Positions 51,785 to 60,315 of a stretch of DNA of 64,000 nucleotides are shown piece after piece. Origin of the DNA: Hymenobacter sp. J193 (GTDB lineage Bacteria > Bacteroidota > Bacteroidia > Cytophagales > Hymenobacteraceae); assembly GCF_024700075.1 (NCBI RefSeq), contig NZ_JAJONE010000001.1, positions 3,743,001 through 3,807,000 on the forward strand, given 5' to 3'. Within the stretch, counting starts at the first letter, position 1, and the number at the start of each line of letters is the position of its first letter. Position numbers and translations under genes: made by a program. The notes beneath the pieces are model-generated. The model had not been told where the DNA came from, did not search any database, and saw only the letters and a program-made list of their open reading frames with translations.

Positions 51785-52414
51785 TCAGGCAAAAGTAAAC
51801 CAGGCCCGGAACTCCGCCGCGTACCGGCTCACCACGGCCGCCGAAACCTCCGGCTCAGGCAGTACCCGGGGCATTACGGGCACGCCGGTGTGCTGCCGGA
51901 TGAAGTCCTCCGTGGCCGGCGTGGGCTCCCCGTTGAAGACAAGGCCGCGCACCCGCAGACCGCGCGTTTGCAGCGCTTCCAGCGTGAGCAGGGTATGGTT
52001 GATGCTGCCCAGGTAGTTGCGCGACACCACTACAACCTCCAAATCAAGCTGCGCAACGAGGTCGGCTACCAGGAAGCCGGGGGCCAGGGGCACCAGCAGG
52101 CCGCCCGCGCCTTCCACCAGCAGGTGGTTGTTGGTAGCCGGCAGCTGGAAGTCCCCGGGCTGAAGCGTCAGCTGCTCGGCGGCGGCGGCGGCGGCGGCGT
52201 GGGGCGAGGCCGGCAGCTGCAGCCGGTGCCGCTCGGGCCAGAACCGACTGACCGGGTTTTGCACCAGCCCGCGTACGGTAGCGGCGTCGGTAGTAGGTTC
52301 CAGCCCGGCTTGCACGGGCTTCCAGTAATCAGCCTGCAGAGCCTCGGTGAGGATGGCCGAGACGAAGGTCTTGCCGACATCGGTGCCGATGCCGGTGATG
52401 AAGAGTCGTTCCAA
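51785..52414 (-). CDS. bioD: Dethiobiotin synthetase
   Basis: A 209-aa ATP-dependent carboxylase that closes the ureido ring of DAPA. The N-terminal P-loop FITGIGTDVGKTFVSAILTEAL is diagnostic, followed by YWKPVQAG, a GAGGLLVPL switch region (VEGAGG) and VVVSRNYLGSINHTLLTLEALQ. An eight-Ala stretch (HAAAAAAAEQ near residue 75) is unusual but in a loop. It is preceded by the Imm51 gene (gap 51 bp) and followed by bioA. Length and order are normal for the family. Confidence 0.95.
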   Translation of the reverse strand: MERLFITGIGTDVGKTFVSAILTEALQADYWKPVQAGLEPTTDAATVRGLVQNPVSRFWPERHRLQLPASPHAAAAAAAEQLTLQPGDFQLPATNNHLLVEGAGGLLVPLAPGFLVADLVAQLDLEVVVVSRNYLGSINHTLLTLEALQTRGLRVRGLVFNGEPTPATEDFIRQHTGVPVMPRVLPEPEVSAAVVSRYAAEFRAWFTFA

Positions 52415-52465
52415 TACTTGGTTTCTTACTTTTCGGTATGCCGAAAGGAGTTAATAACAGGTGCT

Positions 52466-52816
52466 CTAATCCAGTTCTGCCCGAGAAAATAAGTCGAGTG
52501 CTACGTCTTCATCTTCCACAGCCTCTTTGAAAGCAATAGCAAATTGTTTCAGGGCTGCCTTATCCGCCGAGTAGGCGCAGTACATGCTGCCCTCCGGGTC
52601 GAACTTCACTATGCCAACAAAGTGCGGTAGCTTCTCTTCTAAAAATACGTTAGCAAGAGAAGCCCAATCATAGCCATTTCCCTCAAAGCCTTCTTCTGCT
52701 CGTGCTTGAAAAATTTCGGTCTTATACTCTCCGACATTCAAGCAGATGGAAGCGCTGTTCTCGTGCTCTGACCAAAAGAAAGGGCTGATGATCTTTTCAA
52801 AATCTTCCATGCTCAT
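52466..52816 (-). CDS. Immunity protein 51 (Imm51) family protein
   Basis: A 116-aa protein matching the Imm51 pattern: FWSEHENSASICLNVGEY, then EIFQARAEEGFEGNGYDW (the diagnostic EGFEGNGYDW), SLANVFLEEKLP, FDPEGSMYCAYS and a terminal LFSRAELD. Imm51 proteins neutralise toxins in polymorphic toxin systems. Here no toxin gene is beside it: the neighbours are bioF upstream (55 bp) and bioD downstream (52 bp), on the same strand, so it sits inside the biotin operon. Composition is more AT-rich than the bio genes, consistent with acquisition. An orphan immunity gene could protect against toxins of competing strains. The alternative start is the Met at 52810. Confidence 0.85.
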   Translation of the reverse strand: MSMEDFEKIISPFFWSEHENSASICLNVGEYKTEIFQARAEEGFEGNGYDWASLANVFLEEKLPHFVGIVKFDPEGSMYCAYSADKAALKQFAIAFKEAVEDEDVALDLFSRAELD

Positions 52817-52870
52817 GATGTGTGTTATTGATGCAGTGAAAATTTATTCTAAACTGTCAACTGAAGCGTG

Positions 52871-54049
52871 TTAGTTGCCTCCTGGCAGCTGCAGTTGCCC
52901 CGCTCCACCTGCCGTTGTTTGCCCTAATACCCGCGCCAGCGCTTCGATTTCCTCCTCAGTATTGTACGAATGCACGATAAGCCGCAGCCGCTCGGTACCC
53001 GCTGGCACCGTGGGCGACACAATGGCGCGCACATCGAAGCCGGAGGACTGGGCGGCGGCGGCTACCTGCCGCACCTGGGCCGGGCCGGCACTGGCAGTGA
53101 AGAAAACAGGATGAATAATGTGGCTTTCCTGCGGCACGTGTAGGCCCGCTACCGCGTTGAGCTGAGCTTTGAGGTAATCGGAAAGGGTGAAAAGCCGCGC
53201 CCGCTCTGCCGTGAGCGTGGACAGTACCGCATAGGCCGCCGCCAGCCCGGCAATGGTAAGCGGGGGCAGCGCGGTGGTGTAGATGAAGGGCCGGCTGAAG
53301 TTAAGCAGGTAGTCGCGCAGCACGGCGGCTCCGGCCACGGCAGCGCCCTGACTGCCCAGGGCTTTGCCGAAGGTCAGGATGCGGGCAAACACCGCGTCTT
53401 CGAGGCCGAGTTCCGCTACCAGTCCTTCGCCCAGCGCGCCGTACACGCCGTTGGTATGCGCCTCATCTACCACTAGATAGAGCCCCTTGGCTTGGCACAG
53501 GGCGGCCAGCTCGGCCAGCGGGGCCATGTCCCCATCCATGGAGTACAACGCTTCTACCGCCACAAACACGGCGCCGGTGGCGCGGGCGAGCTTGCGCTCC
53601 AGGTTGTGCAGGTCGTTGTGGCGGAAGCTCCAGGCGGTGGCAAACGAGGCGCGGATGCCGTCCTTTACGGAGGCATGGGAGGCTTCGTCGTACAAAATAG
53701 TGTCGCCGCGGCGGGGCACGGCGGCAAAGAAGCCCAGGTTGGCCGCGTACCCGGAGTTGAACAGCAGCGCGGCCTCGGCCCGGTGAAAGCAAGCCAGCTG
53801 CTGCTCCAATGCTTCGGCGGCGGCAGAGTTGCCGGTGAGCAGGCGGGAGCCGGTGCTGCCCGCCGCCTCGGCCGTGGCCCGTTGCAGCGCTGCCTGCACA
53901 GCCGGGTGCTGGCTTAGCCCCAGGTAATCGTTGGAGCTGAAATCAACCAGCCCAGCGGCCGGCAGCGTAAGGCGGCGGCGAGTGCCGGCGGCCTCGCGCT
54001 GGGTTAGCTGCGCTGCCAGGCGCTGGTGCAGGGGAGTGGAATCAGGCAT
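52871..54049 (-). CDS. bioF: 8-amino-7-oxononanoate synthase (KAPA synthase)
   Basis: A 392-aa alpha-oxoamine synthase (PLP fold type I) that joins a pimeloyl thioester to alanine. Motifs: VDFSSNDYLGLSQHP near the N-terminus, GSTGSRLLTGNSAAAEALE, DEASHASVKDG, VVDEAHTNGVYGALGEG (PLP Asp region), and ILTFGKALGSQGAAVAG with the PLP Lys. 2-amino-3-ketobutyrate ligase is a paralogue, but the bio neighbours favour BioF. I take the ATG at 54049 (MPDSTPLHQRL); one at 54088 is in frame too. The gene lies 45 bp downstream of the esterase. Confidence 0.93.
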   Translation of the reverse strand: MPDSTPLHQRLAAQLTQREAAGTRRRLTLPAAGLVDFSSNDYLGLSQHPAVQAALQRATAEAAGSTGSRLLTGNSAAAEALEQQLACFHRAEAALLFNSGYAANLGFFAAVPRRGDTILYDEASHASVKDGIRASFATAWSFRHNDLHNLERKLARATGAVFVAVEALYSMDGDMAPLAELAALCQAKGLYLVVDEAHTNGVYGALGEGLVAELGLEDAVFARILTFGKALGSQGAAVAGAAVLRDYLLNFSRPFIYTTALPPLTIAGLAAAYAVLSTLTAERARLFTLSDYLKAQLNAVAGLHVPQESHIIHPVFFTASAGPAQVRQVAAAAQSSGFDVRAIVSPTVPAGTERLRLIVHSYNTEEEIEALARVLGQTTAGGAGQLQLPGGN

Positions 54050-54094
54050 CAAAAGTGGAAAAGCAGGCGTCTCAACAGCGTTCAGCACATACCG

Positions 54095-54976
54095 CTAGGG
54101 CACGAGCACGGCGTTGGCGCGCAGGACCTTGGCAAAGAACAGTGCGTGGAAAGGCAGGGAGTTTTCCCAGTACTCCCAGGTGTGGGCGCCGGGCCGCTCG
54201 GTGTACTCGTGGGGCGTGGCGTTGTAGACCAAGCGGCGGTGCAGCTCGCGGTTGGCCTCAATAAGAAAGTCATCCACTCCGCAGTCGATAATGAGGGGCA
54301 GGCCGTTGGCTTTGAGCTTATCGGCCAGGGGCAGCACCATGTAGTTGCTGAGGTAGGTTTCCGGGGTAGCGCCCACCGGCCCCAGAATCGGGGCAAACCG
54401 CTCGGCGGTGCGCTTGGCTTCCTCGGGGTTCTGCTTCCACCGGGCCGTGCTGATGTCCAGGGCACCACTCATGCTGCCAGCCGCGCAGTATAGGTTGGGG
54501 TGACGGGCCGAGAGGTAAAGGGCCCCGTGCCCGCCCATCGACAAGCCGGTGATGACGCGCCCTTTCCGGTCACGCACGGTGCGGTAGGTCTGGTCGATTT
54601 TCTGGACTACTTCCTGCGTGATATACGTTTCGAACTGACTGGCCGGATTCACCGGGCTGTCGATGTACCAGGCAAATTCCTCTCCCTCCGGCATCACAAT
54701 GATGAGGTTGTACTGGTCGGCCAGGCGGTGCACCAGCTGCTTGTCGGGCGTTTTGGCCAGCCAGTCGGAGTAGTGACCGGTGGCCCCGTGCAGCAGGTAC
54801 ATCACCGGGAAACTGGCCTTTTTCTGCCTGGTGTAGGCGTTGGGCAGCACCACGTTGGCGCGGTAGGTTTTGTGCATGGCCGCGCTGGGAATAGCCAGCG
54901 TATCGACCTTGGCCCCGAAGGCTGCACCCGCGTAGCTTATCAGCAGCAGGAAAAGAAAAGAGCGGAAAAAGCGCAT
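54095..54976 (-). CDS. Exported esterase of the FrmB/EstA alpha-beta hydrolase family
   Basis: A 293-aa secreted serine hydrolase. Signal peptide (MRFFRSFLFLLLISYAGAAFG), then an esterase D-like alpha/beta hydrolase with oxyanion region VMYLLHGATGHYSDW, nucleophile elbow ITGLSMGGHGAL (Ser about residue 145), acid in IIDCGVDDFLI and His in ERPGAHTWEYWEN. It resembles feruloyl or acetyl-xylan-type esterases and mycolyltransferase-like proteins. It is located upstream of bioF on the same strand; being exported, it is unlikely to replace BioH, the cytosolic pimeloyl-ester hydrolase. The start at 54976 is set by the signal peptide. Confidence 0.88.
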   Translation of the reverse strand: MRFFRSFLFLLLISYAGAAFGAKVDTLAIPSAAMHKTYRANVVLPNAYTRQKKASFPVMYLLHGATGHYSDWLAKTPDKQLVHRLADQYNLIIVMPEGEEFAWYIDSPVNPASQFETYITQEVVQKIDQTYRTVRDRKGRVITGLSMGGHGALYLSARHPNLYCAAGSMSGALDISTARWKQNPEEAKRTAERFAPILGPVGATPETYLSNYMVLPLADKLKANGLPLIIDCGVDDFLIEANRELHRRLVYNATPHEYTERPGAHTWEYWENSLPFHALFFAKVLRANAVLVP

Positions 54977-55072
54977 GTTTTCTGGTAAATAAGGTGAAAC
55001 AAGACACCGGCCGCTGCCCGGCAATGCAGGCGGCGGCCGGTGCGCAAAGAACTCAACTAGAACAGGCCGGCG

Positions 55073-55336
55073 CTAGGCATCGAAGCGGGTAGCAGCTAGC
55101 CACACGCTACCGTCCCGCCCGAAGCTGCGGGCACTGATGACCACCCAGCTGTCTTCTACCTCCACCCGGTCGCCCACCGACGGCAGCACGCCGTGCAGCG
55201 CCAAAATGCCGCTGATGGCCGCGCCAATCTTGTCTTCCAGGTCCGAAATCAGCTCGTGGGCCTCGCGGGCCTCGTGCTGCTGCCGGAACTCCTCGGCGTA
55301 GCCGTAATCGAGGTTCAGATCAAATACAATGCTCAT
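55073..55336 (-). CDS. Small hypothetical protein
   Basis: An 87-aa soluble protein. The N-terminal half is acidic and helical (DLNLDYGYAEEFRQQHEAREAHELISDLEDKIGAAIS), the C-terminal half is beta-type (VGDRVEVEDSWVVISARSF) ending GSVWLAATRFDA. No family recognised. Codon use is native. It lies between the R3 repeat at 55357 and the esterase gene, on the same strand as the bio genes. Confidence 0.65.
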   Translation of the reverse strand: MSIVFDLNLDYGYAEEFRQQHEAREAHELISDLEDKIGAAISGILALHGVLPSVGDRVEVEDSWVVISARSFGRDGSVWLAATRFDA

Positions 55337-55356
55337 GCGGCAGGGAATAAAAGCAG

Positions 55357-55466
55357 GTCATGCTGAGCGAAGCCGAAGCATCTCTACCGCTTCGTTAGAT
55401 GATGCAGACAAAGCGGTAGAGATGCTTCGAAAAGCGGTAGAGATGCTTCGACAAGCTCAGCATGAC
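55357..55466. repeat. Palindromic repeat, family R3, copy 3
   Basis: Starts GTCATGCTGAGC and ends with the complement GCTCAGCATGAC, enclosing two or three copies of an AGCGGTAGAGATGCTTCG motif (one on the left in inverse orientation, two on the right). It lies just after the bioB 3' end. Confidence 0.85.
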
Positions 55467-55482
55467 ACGTTAGAGGGCAAGG

Positions 55483-56496
55483 TTACGCTACCACCGAAAC
55501 GGCTGCCTCTTTGCCCAGCACCATAGCCCCTTCGGGCACATCCTTGAACGACTTGCGGGGCTTGAGGCCCAGCAGGGCAAACATCTGCTTGTCGGCGTCG
55601 AAGTCAGGGTTGGGCGTGGTCAGGAGCTTCTCGCCGCTGAAGATGGAGTTGGCGCCGGCCAGAAAGCACAGGGCCTGCTCCGTCACGGGCATTTCCTGAC
55701 GGCCGGCCGAGAGGCGCACCATGGTGTGGGGCATCAGGATGCGTGCCGTGCCAATCATGCGCAGCATTTCCCACACGCTCACGCGGGGCTGATCGGCCAG
55801 GGGCGTGCCCTGCACCGGCACCAGGGCATTCACCGGTACGCTCTCGGGGTGCTGGGGCAGCGTGGCCAGCGTGTGCAGCATGGCAATGCGGTCTTCGTCG
55901 GTTTCACCCAGCCCAATGATGCCGCCGGAGCACACCGAAATACCGGCTTTACGCACGTGCTCCAGCGTGTTCAGTCGGTCGTCGTAGGTGCGGGTCGTGA
56001 TGATGTCGTCGTACTTCTCGCGGCTGGTGTCGAGGTTATGGTTGTAGGCATACAGGCCGGCCTGCTTGAGGCGCTCGGCCTGGTACTCGTTTAGCATACC
56101 CAGGGTGCAGCACACTTCCAGGCCCATATGGTTTACCTGTTCTACCATGCCCAGCACCCGGTCGAAGTCGCGGTTGTCACGGATTTCGCGCCAGGCGGCA
56201 CCCATGCAGAAACGGGTGCTGCCGCCGTCCTTGGCACGCTGGGCCGCGGCCAGCACTTCGGCGTCGGGCAGCAGCTTGTGGGCCTGCACGCCGGTGTGGT
56301 AGCGAGCCGCCTGCGGGCAGTAGGCGCAGTCCTCGGGGCAGCCGCCGGTTTTTACGCTCAGCAGGGTGCACACCTGCACTTCGCCGGTAGCCTGCGTCTG
56401 GGCATGAATAGCCGCTGCCTGGCTTACCAGCTCCAGCACGGGCAGATTATAAATAGCTTTTACTTCGTCGAGGGTCCAGTCGGTACGGAGGTGCAT
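55483..56496 (-). CDS. bioB: Biotin synthase
   Basis: A 337-aa radical SAM enzyme that inserts sulfur into dethiobiotin. The radical SAM cluster motif is [12 protein letters not shown], with further conserved [60 protein letters not shown] and [11 protein letters not shown]. The start at 56496 ([13 protein letters not shown]) fits the family. It is the first of the bio genes on the minus strand and lies behind a terminator for the upstream acetyltransferase. Length is typical. Confidence 0.96.
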   Translation of the reverse strand: MHLRTDWTLDEVKAIYNLPVLELVSQAAAIHAQTQATGEVQVCTLLSVKTGGCPEDCAYCPQAARYHTGVQAHKLLPDAEVLAAAQRAKDGGSTRFCMGAAWREIRDNRDFDRVLGMVEQVNHMGLEVCCTLGMLNEYQAERLKQAGLYAYNHNLDTSREKYDDIITTRTYDDRLNTLEHVRKAGISVCSGGIIGLGETDEDRIAMLHTLATLPQHPESVPVNALVPVQGTPLADQPRVSVWEMLRMIGTARILMPHTMVRLSAGRQEMPVTEQALCFLAGANSIFSGEKLLTTPNPDFDADKQMFALLGLKPRKSFKDVPEGAMVLGKEAAVSVVA

Positions 56497-56536
56497 GGCA
56501 GGGAAGATGAGTCTGGAAGTTAGGCCTTGTAAACAG

Positions 56537-56572
56537 GCAGCCCGCTGACCATACAGAAGGCCAGCGGGCTGC
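56537..56572 (-). terminator. Hairpin downstream of the acetyltransferase
   Basis: A perfect 11-bp stem GCAGCCCGCTG (56537-56547) with CAGCGGGCTGC (56562-56572), 31 bp after the acetyltransferase stop. The downstream T run is weak, so it may be a terminator or a leader hairpin of bioB. Confidence 0.55.
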
Positions 56573-56602
56573 AAGATACAGGAGAAGCGGATTTGTGCGG
56601 AC

Positions 56603-57142
56603 TTAAACTGTACGAATAACGCGGCAGGGGTTGCCCACGGCCACCACGCCCGCCGGAATGCTGCGCGTCACCACGCTGCCGGCCCCAATAGTGGTGCCCG
56701 CGCCAATGGTTACGCCCGGCAGCACGATAACACCCGCGCCCAGCCACACATTGTCGCCAATAATAATTGGCCGGGCAAACTCCCAGCCGGCAACCCTAGG
56801 CTCGGCTTCCACTGGGTGGCCCGCCGTGCTCAGCACTACATTCGGGGCCACAAACACGTTGTCGCCGATGCTGACGAGGGCGCAGTCCAGCACCGTAAAA
56901 CCGTAGTTGGCGTAGAAATTCCGGCCCAGTTGAATGTTGTAGCCGTAGTCGCAGCGGAAGGGCGCCTCCACGTGGGCGTCGGTTTCGTAGCCGAGTAGCT
57001 CGCCCAACACTTGGCGGTTCAGGTCCACAGGCTCCTGGTTGTAGCGGTGGCAAAGCTGCTTGGCGCGCCGGCGCTCCGCTACCAGCTCAGGGTCGTTGGC
57101 CTGGTACAGCTCACCGGCCAGCATTTGTTGTTTGGGCGTCAT
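56603..57142 (-). CDS. Maltose/sugar O-acetyltransferase (Maa-like)
   Basis: A 179-aa cytosolic acetyl-CoA-dependent acetyltransferase of the Maa/LacA group. An N-terminal Mac domain ([30 protein letters not shown]) precedes a left-handed beta-helix with hexapeptide repeats ([15 protein letters not shown] with the catalytic His, [34 protein letters not shown]). The substrate could be maltose, glucose or a nucleotide sugar; not determinable. It lies 30 bp downstream of the yiaA-like gene on the same strand. The terminator-like hairpin follows. Confidence 0.9.
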   Translation of the reverse strand: MTPKQQMLAGELYQANDPELVAERRRAKQLCHRYNQEPVDLNRQVLGELLGYETDAHVEAPFRCDYGYNIQLGRNFYANYGFTVLDCALVSIGDNVFVAPNVVLSTAGHPVEAEPRVAGWEFARPIIIGDNVWLGAGVIVLPGVTIGAGTTIGAGSVVTRSIPAGVVAVGNPCRVIRTV

Positions 57143-57172
57143 ATCGGCAGGAAAAGCCAGGTGCGCTGCTGG

Positions 57173-57592
57173 CTAGAGCAAGGGGTTGGGCTGGTCCGTC
57201 ATGTTGTTTTTGCCTTTGCTGTCACGGGTGTTCTTCTGCACGGCAATGGCGCCGAACAGGGCCAGCATAAACGACATGGCATAAAAGCCTTTTTCACTGA
57301 GGGCCAGGGAAGCATTCCAGAGCCCCACAGCCAGCAGCATAATGGCGGCAATGGTGGAAAACCAGCACAGACTGTAGTAGATGCTGGTGACGGGAATACC
57401 TTCCAGCTGGTCGCGCACACTCTTCTGCAGCGATACGGCCGCAAACAGCCCGAACAGCAGGATGGTGAAGTAGTAGCCCTTTTCGTTGAGCAGCATCTGC
57501 GCGTTCCAGAGGCCTACGATAAAGGCGGCCATGCCGGCCAGCAATGCCACCCAGGAGGCGGCCACAAAGGCATTGGAGGGTTTGGTACTCAT
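57173..57592 (-). CDS. YiaA/YiaB two-helix repeat membrane protein
   Basis: A 139-aa inner membrane protein consisting of two copies of a two-helix YiaAB domain: [28 protein letters not shown] with [16 protein letters not shown], and [27 protein letters not shown] with [15 protein letters not shown]. The repeated GLWNAxxxLxEKG is the family mark. The C-terminal tail is polar ([13 protein letters not shown]). Function unknown. It probably shares a transcript with the acetyltransferase that follows 30 bp later. Confidence 0.9.
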   Translation of the reverse strand: MSTKPSNAFVAASWVALLAGMAAFIVGLWNAQMLLNEKGYYFTILLFGLFAAVSLQKSVRDQLEGIPVTSIYYSLCWFSTIAAIMLLAVGLWNASLALSEKGFYAMSFMLALFGAIAVQKNTRDSKGKNNMTDQPNPLL

Positions 57593-58011
57593 AGCGGTTC
57601 AGGCAACAGGTGAGAGTGAAAGAAACGTCGGCCAGCAAGCTCCCGACACTCAAACATAGCGTTCTGCGGCGCTAACGGTTGGGTAAGAATTTCCAAAATC
57701 AGACTTTTCATCAGGCGTGAATGAGAAAGGATGATGCGCCCGAAAGCCGCTTCCGGTGTCCAAAATGCGGCTAACGAGAGTGGGGCTATCTGATTTTTGC
57801 GGGAGGATATTTTTCTCTAAACCAGGAGAAGAACCCAATATTCACCGCGTGAAGTAGGGGCGGGGCTTGCCCCCGCCCTTCGTTGAACGAACCTTGCACT
57901 CGTTGTTCAACGACAGGCGGAGGCAAGCCCCGCACCGTACTTCTGCCTTCCCCCAAAACACAGCGGGCCGCTCCTTGGTAGAGCAGCCCGCCGACTAAAG
58001 TAGAAACAACT
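57593..58011. other. Intergenic gap containing only repeat R1 copy 2
   Basis: The 418 bases between the YiaA gene start and the pseudouridine synthase stop contain repeat R1 (57852-57942). A 62-codon frame at 57650-57838 looks like noise. No clear terminator, although the region should hold the yiaA promoter. Confidence 0.5.
57852..57942. repeat. GC-rich palindromic repeat, family R1, copy 2
   Basis: Arms AAGTAGGGGCGGGGCTTGCC... (57852 on) and their near-complement ending at 57942, again with each arm able to fold on itself. The loop contains CGTTGAACGA and its complement. Related to the copy at 12086. Confidence 0.85.
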
Positions 58012-59160
58012 TTACGACCGTTTGCCACCCCTGGCGGGCGCGTTACGGCTGCTGCCGCGGGTGCCCGAGTTGCCTTTGGGCGTGCGGTTGAGCGTTTTAG
58101 AGGCGGTCTGACGCTTGCTACCCGAGGCGCCGGTCGGGCGGCCCGACTTGCCGGCAGCCGCGCCGGGCCGTGGGCCTACCGTGTTGGTAGGCCGCCCCGA
58201 GCCCGCCGACCGGCCCGCCGAAGCCAATCCTTTGGGGGCGGAGGATTTGCGGCCGGGAGCGGGCTTGTCTACCCAGGCCCCGGCCAGCTTGGTTTTGGGT
58301 TTGCGCGGGGTATCAGCCTCATCGTCGGTGGAGGCGGGCCGGGCCACGGCGGGACGTATGGTGATGGGACGGGCCGTTTTGCGGCCGGGGCGGTCGGCCC
58401 ACTGCGTGGCGGTGGACACGCTCTTGCGGCGGCGCGGCATGGAGCCGTCGTCGGCACTGCTGGAGTTTTCCAGCATCTCAAACAGCACTTTCAGCTCCTT
58501 TTCCGTCAGCTCGCGCCACTCGTTCAGGCCCAGGCCTTTGATGCTGATGTTCATCACCCGGATGCGTTCCAGCTGCACTACTTCGTAGCCAAAATGCTCG
58601 CACATGCGCCGGATCTGGCGGTTCATGCCCTGAATAAGGGTGATGCGGAAGATGTAGGGCGTTTCTTTCACCACCTTGCATTTCTGCGTCATCACCCCCA
58701 GAATAGGCACCCCGTTGGCCATGGCCTCGATGAAGTCGTCGCGCAGGGGCTTATCCACCATCACCACGTACTCCTTCTCGTGCTGGTTGCCGGCACGCAG
58801 GATTTTGTTGACGATGTCGCCGTTGCTGGTGAGCAGAATCAGGCCCTGCGACTCCTTATCGAGGCGGCCCACGGGGAAGATGCGCACCGAGTGCTTGATG
58901 GCCCGGATGATGTTGTCGCGGATGCTGGTGTCGGTGGTGGTGACGATGCCCGGGGGCTTGTTGTAGGCAATGTAAATGGCATCTTCCTCGGCCCGGGGCT
59001 CAATGGCAATGCCGTTGACCACCACGCGGTCCTTGCCCGTTACCTGGTCGCCGATGGCGGCGCGCTTGCCGTTTACCAGCACGTTGCCCTGCTCGATGTG
59101 GCGGTCGGCTTCGCGGCGGGAGCAGACGCCGCTTTCGCTGATGTATTTATTGAGACGCAT
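58012..59160 (-). CDS. 23S rRNA pseudouridine synthase, RluF-like, with a long basic tail
   Basis: A 382-aa RsuA/RluF-type enzyme that isomerises uridine in 23S rRNA. The N-terminal S4 domain ([34 protein letters not shown]) is followed by the catalytic domain with [21 protein letters not shown] (catalytic Asp in RLD) and the [15 protein letters not shown] signature. RluF is favoured over RluB by the [15 protein letters not shown] context, as in the RluF branch. After about residue 245 a 135-residue tail is very rich in Arg, Lys, Pro, Ser, Gly and Ala ([28 protein letters not shown]), presumably a disordered RNA-binding tail. The start at 59160 excludes the open N-terminal extension to 59202. 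Confidence 0.92.
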   Translation of the reverse strand: MRLNKYISESGVCSRREADRHIEQGNVLVNGKRAAIGDQVTGKDRVVVNGIAIEPRAEEDAIYIAYNKPPGIVTTTDTSIRDNIIRAIKHSVRIFPVGRLDKESQGLILLTSNGDIVNKILRAGNQHEKEYVVMVDKPLRDDFIEAMANGVPILGVMTQKCKVVKETPYIFRITLIQGMNRQIRRMCEHFGYEVVQLERIRVMNISIKGLGLNEWRELTEKELKVLFEMLENSSSADDGSMPRRRKSVSTATQWADRPGRKTARPITIRPAVARPASTDDEADTPRKPKTKLAGAWVDKPAPGRKSSAPKGLASAGRSAGSGRPTNTVGPRPGAAAGKSGRPTGASGSKRQTASKTLNRTPKGNSGTRGSSRNAPARGGKRS

Positions 59161-59278
59161 GGGAATGAAGTGCTTCGTGCTTTGTGCCTGGTGCTTAGGC
59201 AAAAGCTAAGCAAGCGGGCCGCAAGTTACGCAGAAACGGAGCGGCAGCCCATGCAAAAGCGCCACCACGCCCTCCCGG

Positions 59279-59608
59279 CTACCTCAAAAACCGCTCTATG
59301 GCGGCGTGGAGGGCAGCAGGCAGGTGCTCCGGCGGAAGAGGGCGAAGGGCCTGAGTCGCGCCATCAGTGTCAGTGAAGGTGCCGGCTGTGGGCGTGAACC
59401 GCAGGTGGCCCTGGCGAAACGCGCGCTGCTCCTCGCCCTCGGCTTGCATCATGGAAACAAACTCCAACAGCTCTAGCGCCTGGGTGGCTTTGTCGAAGTG
59501 CAGCCAGGAGTACACGTCGGCGGGGTTGGCGCTGTGCACATCGAGGCGCTTGATTTCGCAGATGAATGCGGTGTCGGCTTCCAGCAGGAATAGGGTGGCG
59601 AAACGCAA
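59279..59608 (-). CDS. Small hypothetical protein, TTG start
   Basis: A 109-aa soluble protein starting at TTG (59608, MRFATLFLLEADTAFICEI). No ATG fits. It has a mixed alpha/beta pattern (DVYSWLHFDKATQALELLEFVSMM) and a C-terminal LPPEHLPAALHAAIERFLR. No family recognised; perhaps a small acyl-CoA or metal-binding type, but there is no motif. Codon use is native. It lies 28 bp downstream of the gene at 59637. Confidence 0.5.
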   Translation of the reverse strand: MRFATLFLLEADTAFICEIKRLDVHSANPADVYSWLHFDKATQALELLEFVSMMQAEGEEQRAFRQGHLRFTPTAGTFTDTDGATQALRPLPPEHLPAALHAAIERFLR

Positions 59609-59636
59609 AAGAGGAGGGGTGGAAAGGTGAATAATA

Positions 59637-60308
59637 TTAAGGCTGCTCTCCGGGCAATTCTACGTTCCGATACACCAACAGATGGGCAATGTTATCAACA
59701 GGTAAGTTCAGTTCCTGTTGAACCTGCTCAACTTTTCGAGCAAAAACGGCTAGCTCCAGCAACGCCTGATCATAGGCAGCAGATAGGGCCAGCTTGTTGA
59801 CCCGAATTTTGGGTTGCGTAGGCATCCCGAACGGTTTATCATCATCTAGACAAGTGAAAACAACCTCTTCGGCGGTGAAGGAAACTTGAGGGGCAGGGTG
59901 TCCCTGGTAGTAAGCAGGACGGCCATACTTTGCTAGATACTTCCAGTAGATAATGTCCGAAAGTTCGCCACAGCATTGCGGAAACAGAGCATTATGGTCG
60001 TCAACCCGCAAGACGTAGCCGCCAAAAAAGGAGCATAGTCCAAGCAAATCATAGTCGCCTGCGAAGTAGCCTTCCAGATGAGATGCCGTCAGCTTCCGCA
60101 GGTTGCCGAGAGTAATATCACTAGCCCGATAGAAGAAGAGGCCTGGAGTAAATGGTTGCAAAGGATCCGGAAATCCGGCCTCTCTATGAGACTGAGCAGC
60201 ATATGCATCCCATTCAGCCGGATAATCCCAACTCGGGAATTTACTTGGAGCAGGTACAAGGTGGTTGTGGAAACCAATTTCCAGGGCCGGTATCAACTCT
60301 ACCATCAT
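59637..60308 (-). CDS. Hypothetical AT-leaning protein
   Basis: A 223-aa cytosolic protein starting MMVELIPALEIGFHNHLVP. It is rich in aromatic residues and Leu (DYPAEWDAYAAQSHREAGFPDP, YDLLGLCSFFGGYVLRVDDHNALFPQCCGELSDIIYWKYLA). No recognised domain; the pattern resembles immunity or SMI1-type proteins only loosely, so no function is assigned. Composition is less GC-rich than the hydrolase just upstream (60316), whose stop is 7 bp away on the same strand, so they may be co-transcribed. Confidence 0.6.
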   Translation of the reverse strand: MMVELIPALEIGFHNHLVPAPSKFPSWDYPAEWDAYAAQSHREAGFPDPLQPFTPGLFFYRASDITLGNLRKLTASHLEGYFAGDYDLLGLCSFFGGYVLRVDDHNALFPQCCGELSDIIYWKYLAKYGRPAYYQGHPAPQVSFTAEEVVFTCLDDDKPFGMPTQPKIRVNKLALSAAYDQALLELAVFARKVEQVQQELNLPVDNIAHLLVYRNVELPGEQP

Positions 60309-60315
60309 AGTGTCC

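Noticed and set aside
54095..54976. Exported esterase as BioH
   Set aside because: It has a signal peptide and an esterase D-type fold; BioH is cytosolic.
57650..57838. 62-aa minus-strand frame between yiaA-like and rluF-like genes
   Set aside because: No signal, domain or ribosome site; mixed composition in a gap.
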